DNA from: Thermodesulfobacteriaceae bacterium UBA6232
GTDB lineage: Bacteria; Desulfobacterota; Thermodesulfobacteria; Thermodesulfobacteriales; Thermodesulfobacteriaceae
Assembly (NCBI GenBank): GCA_002441555.1
Contig: DJWK01000022.1
Coordinates: 29,270 to 93,269 of the forward strand
Reading direction: 5' to 3'
Length of the DNA stretch: 64,000 nucleotides
Under the pieces are notes generated by a model, which saw only the letters and a list, made by a program, of their open reading frames with translations, ran no database searches and was not told the origin of the DNA. Both the position numbers and the translations under genes were made by a program. This document shows positions 57,853 through 64,000 of the stretch, piece after piece; the first letter of the stretch is position 1, and every line of letters starts with the position of its first letter.

Positions 57853-59113
57853 TTTGAGAACGCTTTACTTCTACGAGAATAATCTTCCTTCCTCTGGTTT
57901 TTTTTATAGTAAATTCCCAACCTTGATACTCAATCCTTTCACCTTCCTTTGGGATGCCCTGAAAAAGGGAGAGCATAAAACCATTAACCGTTTTTAGATC
58001 TTCTATGAGATCCGGTTCAAAGGAAATATCAAGGGTTTCTTTAACTTCTTCAAGAAGTGCCTTGCCTGAAAGAAGAAATTTATTATCCGAGAGTTTCTTG
58101 ATTGGTTCAAGGGGTTCATCCTTATCTATTAGAATCTCACCAAAAAGTTCTTCCAGGATATCTTCAAGGGTGACAAGACCTTTTAAAATTCCGTATTCAT
58201 CAACCACAAGGGCTATTTTTAGATGGCGCTTCTGAAACTCAAAAAGAAGGTTTCTTACTTTATAGCTTTCAGGTATGAAAAGGGCTGGTTTAGCAAACTC
58301 AGAAAGTTTTTTTGGAGGCGGAGAATCGCCCTCAGTAAATTGCTTTATAAGATCTTTGACATAAAGAATTCCTATTACTTCATCAAGGGTATTTTTATAA
58401 ATGGGTATTTTATTAAAAGGCAGAGCCTTGATTCTTTCCATAATTTCTAAAGTGAGGGGTTGATCTTTAAAGGCTACTATTTCTGAACGGGGAGTCATGA
58501 TAGCTGAAACAGGGATTTTTTCTGAAAGAAAAAGTCCGAAAATGAACTCTTTTTCTGTGAGAGTGATCTTTCTTTCTTTAAAAGCAAGATCAAGGGCATG
58601 AAGAATGATCTGTTCAACCGGACTAAAAGTTTCAAGCTCTTTTTTCTTTTTTATTTCTGGAAAAGCCTGATTTATTTTCTGATAAATAGCATAGATGATG
58701 GCTCTAAAGGGAAATAAAATTTTATAAAAGATATAAGTAAGAGGTATAATTTTAAAAACCAGTTTTTCTCGAAGTTTAAAGCCCAAAACCTTGGGAAAGA
58801 AATCTCCCAGCCAAAAACTCAAAAGAGCATAAAGAAAAAAAACAGGGGTTTGGTATTCCTCATAGAATAATAAAGTTATGGCAGTGGCAAAGGAAAAACT
58901 TGCAAAATAATCTGCAAGTTCATTTCCCACAAGAAGTGTGATGAGAAGCTCCTCTGGATTTTTAATAACTTTAAAGTATTTTTCTTTTAATCCGAGATCT
59001 TGAAGGCCTGCAAGATCAATTCTTGAGAGGGAAAAAATGCTTGCCTCACTGGCAGAAAGGACCATAGAGATAAAAATTCCAAGAAGTGCAAGCCCAAGAT
59101 ATAGCTCTACCAT
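57845..59113 (-). CDS. CNNM/CBS-domain (CorC/HlyC-type) membrane protein 2
   Basis: A 422-residue paralogue of the neighbouring protein with the same domain order: DUF21 helices (SASEASIFSLSRIDLAGL), CBS pair (MTPRSEIVAFKDQPLTLEIMERI, KIALVVDEYGILKGLVTLEDILEELFGEILID) and CorC_HlyC domain. The two may work as a heteromer. It overlaps the upstream unknown gene by one base. Confidence 0.93.
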   Translation of the reverse strand: MVELYLGLALLGIFISMVLSASEASIFSLSRIDLAGLQDLGLKEKYFKVIKNPEELLITLLVGNELADYFASFSFATAITLLFYEEYQTPVFFLYALLSFWLGDFFPKVLGFKLREKLVFKIIPLTYIFYKILFPFRAIIYAIYQKINQAFPEIKKKKELETFSPVEQIILHALDLAFKERKITLTEKEFIFGLFLSEKIPVSAIMTPRSEIVAFKDQPLTLEIMERIKALPFNKIPIYKNTLDEVIGILYVKDLIKQFTEGDSPPPKKLSEFAKPALFIPESYKVRNLLFEFQKRHLKIALVVDEYGILKGLVTLEDILEELFGEILIDKDEPLEPIKKLSDNKFLLSGKALLEEVKETLDISFEPDLIEDLKTVNGFMLSLFQGIPKEGERIEYQGWEFTIKKTRGRKIILVEVKRSQND

Positions 59114-59901
59114 TACCTAACAATCATTATTCTTGTGAACTTAGGAAAGTAGTAATTTTCTGGAATGTCAAGCCTTTCATTCAAAGGTTTTTTTAGCTCT
59201 AAAATTAAAATATCTTCATTTAAAATTTTTTCCTCATGAATCTCAAGATCATCTCTCCACTCATCAAAAATTTCCTCTTCACTTATTAACAGGGTATCAG
59301 GTTTATCTTCAGAAAAATCTGCATCAGGAAGTAAGATTTTTAAACTTTTCATTCTTTTTTGAATTTCCCAGAGTTTTTCCTTTTCGGCCTCTTCAAGGTA
59401 GGAAATATTTAGGGATTCCTCTTCATGAAAATATAGATCCTTAAAGAGAATCTTTTCTTGAAAAATTTGTTCCCATTTTTTGGTAAACTCATTAAGGGAG
59501 AGGGCAACTTCAAGCAAAGTAAAGTCAATATCTTCAGCAAGAGAGAGAAGTAAAAAGGCCCTTTCCGTGGAATTAAGAGATCTTTCTCTTCTTTTGAAAA
59601 GGGGATAGGTTTCTTCAAAAAGCTCTTGGTGAAGTTTATAAATTTTGAGACTATCTGGAGTTCTAAGAAAGAGACCAAGGTTTTTAATTTCTGAGCTTAT
59701 CTTTAAAAGAAAGGACATATCAAGTTTTATTTTAAGGGACAATAATTGGATTTTTGGAATTTTATCGGGAAAAAAGTTCCTTAAACGCTTATCTGTTTCA
59801 AGAAGGTTTAAAATAAAATATTTTTCCACAAAGGGATCTGCCCTTAAAAGACGAAGTGGGTAAAAAAGGGTTTGAGGATAGAGAAAAACTTTATAGGACA
59901 T
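59113..59901 (-). CDS. Protein of unknown function, 262 residues
   Basis: I do not recognise a family. The protein is soluble, largely helical and rich in Leu, Glu and Lys. It starts SYKVFLYPQTLFYPLRLLRADPF, and an acidic C-terminal segment (LLISEEEIFDEWRDDLEIHEEKI) precedes a basic end. It is coupled to the CNNM gene downstream and to the helical gene upstream (stop and start share a base), so the four form one unit. Confidence 0.6.
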   Translation of the reverse strand: MSYKVFLYPQTLFYPLRLLRADPFVEKYFILNLLETDKRLRNFFPDKIPKIQLLSLKIKLDMSFLLKISSEIKNLGLFLRTPDSLKIYKLHQELFEETYPLFKRRERSLNSTERAFLLLSLAEDIDFTLLEVALSLNEFTKKWEQIFQEKILFKDLYFHEEESLNISYLEEAEKEKLWEIQKRMKSLKILLPDADFSEDKPDTLLISEEEIFDEWRDDLEIHEEKILNEDILILELKKPLNERLDIPENYYFPKFTRIMIVR

Positions 59902-60503
59902 TAACTTACGATTTTTAATAGAATGTTTTTCACATATTCAAGATGTCTTCCGTATTCATTGTCAAGATGTTCTTTTATTTTTCTCCACTCTTCCTGAAAT
60001 TGGGGGTGTGCCTCAGGGGAGAGTTTGACTTGTGTACCCATCTCCTCTGAAACAGCGCGTTCAAGGGCAGAAAGGCTGGCTGCAAATTTTTTTTCCAGCT
60101 CTTGATAAATGGCCTCCTTTTGAAGGAGGTACTCCTTTAGAAGTTTTTTAGTCTCCTCAATAAGTTTATCAAGTTGAGGAACCTCTGAAAATAGATTTTT
60201 TAAGGCCTCAAGGATTTCTTCCATTTCTTTAAGATGATATTCTTCTCTTGGTAAAACAAGGTTTTTTAAAAGAGCCTCAACCACAGTCTTAAGAGCCCTT
60301 TTTTGAAACTTGGAAGGAAGCCCGGCTATAAATTTATTTATTTCTTCCTTAAAATTAGGAAGCTCTCCCCTTATAAATTTTCCCACATAAATCAGGGCTT
60401 CTTCTTTATATTTTTCCCACTCCAGTTCCTCTTTACTTGCCTTTCCGAGTTTTTCAGCTTTTTCTAAAGCAATCTCTAAGGTGCTTTTTATTTCTTCTCC
60501 CAT
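59901..60503 (-). CDS. Helical protein of unknown function, DUF6657-like
   Basis: A 200-residue protein from the ATG at 60503 (GGGGGAG just upstream); a longer frame opens 24 bases earlier. It is almost wholly helical and charged, with coiled-coil-like stretches (LEALKNLFSEVPQLDKLIEETKKLLKEYLLQKEAIYQELEKKF). I cannot assign a role. It may partner the next gene, which it abuts. Confidence 0.6.
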   Translation of the reverse strand: MGEEIKSTLEIALEKAEKLGKASKEELEWEKYKEEALIYVGKFIRGELPNFKEEINKFIAGLPSKFQKRALKTVVEALLKNLVLPREEYHLKEMEEILEALKNLFSEVPQLDKLIEETKKLLKEYLLQKEAIYQELEKKFAASLSALERAVSEEMGTQVKLSPEAHPQFQEEWRKIKEHLDNEYGRHLEYVKNILLKIVS

Positions 60504-60578
60504 AACTCCCCCTTGGTATAAAATCAAGTTTAAAAATACTCATTAATAAAGGATTTGTCAATGAGAGATAAAGTCAAC

Positions 60579-61115
60579 TCAAAGGATAAAACTTTTGAAT
60601 TTTTCTATAAGCATAAAAAGGGCAACCCCTGCAGAAACTGCCACATTTAAAGATTCCTTTTTTCCATAGAGGGGAATTTCAAAAATGAGATCCGAGGCTG
60701 ATAAGACCGCTTCAGAAACCCCATAAACCTCGTTTCCGATAATCAAAGCAAGGGGAAAATGCTTTTTTTTAATATCAGTAAGGGGAATACTTTTATCAGT
60801 AATTTCAAGACTTGCTACAGTATAGCCCTCTTTTTTCAATTTTTCTATGGTTGAAAGAACAGAGAGTTCGTATTCCCAAGGAAGAGTATTTGTGGTTCCA
60901 AGGGCTGTTTTTTCTATGCCCTTGTGAGGGGGACAGGGGGTTATTCCACAGAGAATAAGTTTTTCTATACCTGCACATTCACAGGTTCTGAAAATAGAAC
61001 CTACATTATAGGCACTTCTTAAATTATCAAGAATTACCACTATGGGGAAGGTTCTCCCAGCGCGGTATTTTCGCCATTTTTTAAGAATTTCCGGGCTTGA
61101 AAGTTTCCTTGGCAT
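60579..61115 (-). CDS. TrmH/SpoU-family RNA 2'-O-methyltransferase
   Basis: A 178-residue SPOUT methyltransferase. The three knot motifs are LDNLRSAYNVGSIFRTCECAG, ALIIGNEVYGVSE and IPLYGKKESLNVAVSAGVALF. It has a short N-terminal extension only. The target is a tRNA or rRNA ribose; which one cannot be told. It lies 6 bases after holB. Confidence 0.92.
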   Translation of the reverse strand: MPRKLSSPEILKKWRKYRAGRTFPIVVILDNLRSAYNVGSIFRTCECAGIEKLILCGITPCPPHKGIEKTALGTTNTLPWEYELSVLSTIEKLKKEGYTVASLEITDKSIPLTDIKKKHFPLALIIGNEVYGVSEAVLSASDLIFEIPLYGKKESLNVAVSAGVALFMLIEKFKSFIL

Positions 61116-61121
61116 TAAAAA

Positions 61122-62069
61122 TCAAAAAAGTTTATGCATAAGGGTGTAAAAGGTGAGTTCTGGATGAATAAAGTAATCAAGGGCAGTTTTGGCCTGTGAG
61201 ATCTCCCGTAGGGCTATTTTAGGATCACCTTTAAAGGTTTCTTCAGGTAGAGCCATGGGATAGGGGAACCCAGCCTTTTCTTTCAAATAGGACCTCCAGA
61301 CCCAAAGGGTTAAAAGATAGAAAAAAAGCTCATAATTCTCCCTTTCCATACGGGAGAGCCTTTCAGCGGTTTTAAACCTAAGCTCAGCTTTTTTAGAAAG
61401 ACTTGCTTTTACAAATGCATGAAGCTCTTCAAGCAAGCCCTTTTCAGCTATTTCAAGAGCCCTGCCAAGACTTCCAAGAGATAATTCTGCAAGAGTTTGA
61501 GCCACTCCTTCTTCATATCCAGCATATTTCATAAGAAATTCCTTTATGGTTTTTTCAGGAAGGGGACGAAACTTAACAATCTGGGAGCGAGAAATTATCG
61601 TTGGAAGAAGCTGGATAATATTTTCTGTTACAAGAATAAAAATTACGTAGGAAGGAGGCTCTTCAAGGGATTTAAGAAGGGCATTACCTGCCTCGGGATT
61701 TAATTTTTCCGCCTGAAGAATAAGAATCGCTTTATATGGAGCTTCAAGGGGTCTAAATCTGATAAATCTTTCTATTTCCCTTACAGTATCAATGCGAATA
61801 TCCCTCTTTTCAGGGGCAATTTTAACAAAATCAGGGTGAATTTCTTTATCAAGTTTTTTGCAGGAAAGACAGCTTCCACAGGGATCCTCACGGCTAAACT
61901 GACAAAAGAGGTGATAAATTAAGGCCTTGGCAGCAGTTTCCTTCCCTACACCCTTTGGGCCTGTAAATAAATAGGCATGGGCAATTTTATTTTTTAAAAG
62001 AGCTGATTTTAAAAGATTAACTGCTGGTTCCTGGTTAAAAATATCTTTTAGATTACGGACTATTCTCAT
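61122..62069 (-). CDS. holB: DNA polymerase III delta' subunit
   Basis: A 315-residue clamp-loader subunit. It has a P-loop (FTGPKGVGKETAAKALIYH), a zinc cluster (FCQFSREDPCGSCLSCKKL), the SRC-type region with LLPTIISRSQIVKFRPLP, and a Walker B-like ILQAEKLNPEAGNALLKSLEEPP. The intact P-loop is notable because enteric delta' does not use ATP. It overlaps murA by 17 bases. Confidence 0.93.
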   Translation of the reverse strand: MRIVRNLKDIFNQEPAVNLLKSALLKNKIAHAYLFTGPKGVGKETAAKALIYHLFCQFSREDPCGSCLSCKKLDKEIHPDFVKIAPEKRDIRIDTVREIERFIRFRPLEAPYKAILILQAEKLNPEAGNALLKSLEEPPSYVIFILVTENIIQLLPTIISRSQIVKFRPLPEKTIKEFLMKYAGYEEGVAQTLAELSLGSLGRALEIAEKGLLEELHAFVKASLSKKAELRFKTAERLSRMERENYELFFYLLTLWVWRSYLKEKAGFPYPMALPEETFKGDPKIALREISQAKTALDYFIHPELTFYTLMHKLF

Positions 62070-63333
62070 TGTTATCTTCTATAACCTCAATCCTTCCTCC
62101 AAGGGCTCTAATTCTTCCTGGAAGGTCTTCATATCCCCTTTCAATTAGTTCAACTTTGTATAAGGTAGTTGTATTTTCTGCAATAAGTCCTGCAAGAAGA
62201 AGAGCAGCTCCAGCTCTCAGGTCAGTTGCTTTAACAGGAGAACCAGAAAGAGGTGTTGGCCCGGTAATAACAGCCACTCTATCCTCAACATTAATTTTAG
62301 CTCCAAGACGATTCAATTCAAAGGCATATTGAAAGCGATTTTCAAAAAGATTTTCCCTGATAAGAGAGGTTCCTTCTGCCTGAGTGAGAAGCACTGCAAA
62401 AATTGGCTGAAGATCTGTTGGGAAGCCGGGATAAGGTGCTGTGGAAATCTCTGTGGGAAAGATTTTATCGCCTCTTACTGTGGTAAAGGCCTTTTTGTCT
62501 ATCCTTTTTACTTCTATACCCATTTCTTTAAGCTTAACAATGGGAGTTTCAAGATACTCTATAGGGAGATTTTTAATGACTACTTCATTTTCTGGAAAGA
62601 GGGAAGAGAGTATAAGAAAGGTTCCACCTTCTATGCGATCCGGTATGATTTCTATTTTAACGGGTTTAAGTTTTTTCTTGCCTTTAATGTAAAGGGTATC
62701 TGTTCCTGCGCCTTTGATTTCAGCCCCCATTTTGGTAAGCATTTCTGCAAGGAAGACCACTTCAGGCTCTTTTGCCGCATTTTTGATAACCGTTTCTCCT
62801 TCAGCAAGGCAAGCAGCCATAAGAAGATTTTCCGTTCCGGTAACCGAGGGAAAATCAAGAACAAGTTCTGTTCCTTTTAATCTTTTGGCTTTGGTAATAA
62901 TATTTCCGTGTTTAAAATCAAGTTCACAAGAAAGCTGAAGTAATCCCTTTTCATGAATATCCGTTGGGCGTTTCCCTATGTCGCACCCACCTGGTCTTGG
63001 AATTACAGCTTCACCATAAGCGGCAGTAAGAGCACCGAGAAATAAAATTGAGGCCCTTATCTGTGAGGCAAGTTCATAGGGGATATCACAACGCTTTACC
63101 CCCAAAGTATCAATCAGAAGGGTTGCTCCATCAAAGCTTGTTTTAGCTCCCAGGTATTCGAGAATATTAAGCATGCAAAAAACATCTCTCACTCTGGGGA
63201 CATTTTTTAAAATAAATTTTCCCTTTGCAAGAAGGGTGCATGCAAGGGCTGGAAGAACAGCATTTTTAGCACCCTTAACCTCAATCTCACCCTTAAGAGG
63301 AAAGCCACCCTTAATCACATATTTTCTCTCCAT
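62053..63333 (-). CDS. murA: UDP-N-acetylglucosamine 1-carboxyvinyltransferase MurA
   Basis: A 426-residue enzyme for the first committed step of peptidoglycan synthesis, transferring enolpyruvate to UDP-GlcNAc. It has the [15 protein letters not shown]-terminus, the catalytic, fosfomycin-reactive Cys in [15 protein letters not shown], and the GRIEV-type C-terminus. Full length, with the two inside-out barrels. It overlaps prmC by 19 bases. Confidence 0.98.
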   Translation of the reverse strand: MERKYVIKGGFPLKGEIEVKGAKNAVLPALACTLLAKGKFILKNVPRVRDVFCMLNILEYLGAKTSFDGATLLIDTLGVKRCDIPYELASQIRASILFLGALTAAYGEAVIPRPGGCDIGKRPTDIHEKGLLQLSCELDFKHGNIITKAKRLKGTELVLDFPSVTGTENLLMAACLAEGETVIKNAAKEPEVVFLAEMLTKMGAEIKGAGTDTLYIKGKKKLKPVKIEIIPDRIEGGTFLILSSLFPENEVVIKNLPIEYLETPIVKLKEMGIEVKRIDKKAFTTVRGDKIFPTEISTAPYPGFPTDLQPIFAVLLTQAEGTSLIRENLFENRFQYAFELNRLGAKINVEDRVAVITGPTPLSGSPVKATDLRAGAALLLAGLIAENTTTLYKVELIERGYEDLPGRIRALGGRIEVIEDNNENSP

Positions 63334-64000
63334 AAAAGAGCCACCCTTTCGTAATTTAAAAGATCCCTAAAAAATTGATATTTCCAACCATAAAATTTAG
63401 AAAGTTTAGAAATTTTTTGGGATTGATTATAACCCATCTCAAAGATTAAAAAACCCTCTTTTTTCAAATAATGATGAGCCTCCTTGAGAAGCCTTTCTTG
63501 AAATTCCGTTCCCTCTTTCCCGGCATATAGGGCCTCTTTAGGTTCAAAGAGTTTTACTTCGGGATCAAGGCTTTCCCATTCTTCTTCGGATAAGTAAGGA
63601 GGATTAGAGATAATAAAATCAAAGAGTGGCCACTTCTTAATAGGTGAAAACCAGTTCCCTTTTATTAGCCTCAGTCGCTCATAAACTTTGTGATAAGAGG
63701 CATTTTTTTTGGTGATAATCAAAGCTTTAGAAGAAATATCTATGGCAAAACCGCTAAATTTAGTAAGTTCAAGTAAAAGAGTTATAGAAAGAATGCCCGA
63801 GCCACATCCTAATTCAAGAAAAGTTCCAGAATCTATGGATTTTTTTCTTAGTATATTTAAGACAACCTCAATGAGAACCTCGCTTTCCTGCCTGGGAATA
63901 AGAACTCCCTCTTTAATGTAAAAGGGTCTTCCGAAAAAATAGGCTTTTTTTAAGATATAGGGAAGGGGTTTTAAGGTGAGCCTTTCTTTAAGAATTTTTT
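63315..64000 (-). CDS. prmC: Release factor glutamine methyltransferase PrmC, 5' part outside window
   Basis: The frame is open from the window edge to a stop at 63315, about 228 codons. It has the substrate-binding N-domain end (FGRPFYIKEGVLIPRQESEVLIE), the SAM motif LELGCGSGILSI and the signature NPPY in ISNPPYLSEEEW. It methylates the GGQ glutamine of peptide-chain release factors. The first roughly 50-60 residues lie beyond the window; prfA is usually upstream. Confidence 0.95.
   Translation of the reverse strand, partial: KILKERLTLKPLPYILKKAYFFGRPFYIKEGVLIPRQESEVLIEVVLNILRKKSIDSGTFLELGCGSGILSITLLLELTKFSGFAIDISSKALIITKKNASYHKVYERLRLIKGNWFSPIKKWPLFDFIISNPPYLSEEEWESLDPEVKLFEPKEALYAGKEGTEFQERLLKEAHHYLKKEGFLIFEMGYNQSQKISKLSKFYGWKYQFFRDLLNYERVALLWRENM

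Noticed and set aside
62329..62880. A 183-codon plus-strand frame rich in Phe, Lys and Cys
   Set aside because: It is antisense to the intact murA gene and shows only composition bias.

Overview
The window is dense, AT-rich bacterial chromosome with short intergenic gaps and many translationally coupled genes. Several features point to an anaerobic, motile, didermal thermophile of the Thermodesulfobacteria type: a desulfoferrodoxin-rubredoxin-flavodiiron oxygen-defence cluster of the kind found in sulfate reducers, stand-alone DsrE-fold proteins, a Tat-exported molybdopterin oxidoreductase, FeoAB iron uptake, an outer-membrane porin and a lipoprotein, and a complete flagellar export set. The lineage is inferred from gene content and protein style, not from a marker-gene comparison.

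1-6.8 kb (minus strand): the 5' part of a CISM molybdoenzyme gene that leaves the window on the left, preceded by a candidate sigma-54 promoter and two tandem 19-bp inverted repeats, then a coupled operon gpsA / DsrE-like / PhnD-like binding protein / histidine kinase / NtrC-type regulator. This looks like a complete ligand-sensing circuit aimed at the molybdoenzyme. 6.8-11.8 kb (plus): an iron-uptake locus with Fur-like boxes, a frameshifted Cys-rich DUF2325 gene, two FeoA proteins (one with a Cys-rich insertion), FeoB, an NTF2-fold protein, a tiny membrane ORF and a porin. 12-13.9 kb (plus): ArsR regulator, DUF318/ArsP-like permease and a small CPKC thioredoxin. 13.9-17 kb (minus): an AbiE-like toxin/antitoxin pair and the Kup potassium transporter.

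16.5-19.5 kb (minus): HEAT-like protein, flavodiiron protein, DsrE, rubredoxin and desulfoferrodoxin. 19.5-24.3 kb (minus): rpmI-rplT-pheS-pheT-ihfA-merR. 24.3-27.4 kb (minus): a glycogen-debranching-type glucosidase and a 5'-truncated glycosyltransferase. 27.5-31.5 kb (plus): M18 aminopeptidase, TrmI-type tRNA methyltransferase, an in-frame YbeY-PdxJ fusion and a metallo-beta-lactamase-fold hydrolase. 31.5-33.9 kb (minus): UDP-glucose dehydrogenase and a DD-carboxypeptidase with a Lys-rich tail.

34-48.7 kb (minus): a long flagellar/chemotaxis cluster running fliL-M-N-O-P-Q-R-flhB-A-F-G-fliA-cheY-(FliL-like)-(membrane HTH)-(FliK-like)-(PK_C domain)-cheY-cheB-cheR, with a candidate sigma-54 promoter before fliL. 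48.8-51.9 kb (minus): ogt, a membrane-anchored SDH/ClpP-type protease, rhomboid protease and a HAD protein. A repeat-bearing 0.45-kb spacer follows, then (plus) tRNA-Met, tRNA-Cys, queD, queE, rpoH, a TPR protein and a lipoprotein. 56.6-64 kb (minus): two CNNM/CBS transporter-like proteins, two unassigned proteins, a TrmH-type methyltransferase, holB, murA and the 3' part of prmC, which leaves the window on the right.

The strongest candidate for something new is the first region. The sensor, kinase, sigma-54 activator, promoter and enhancer-like repeats are all visible beside a molybdoenzyme that lacks one of the usual Fe-S cysteines.
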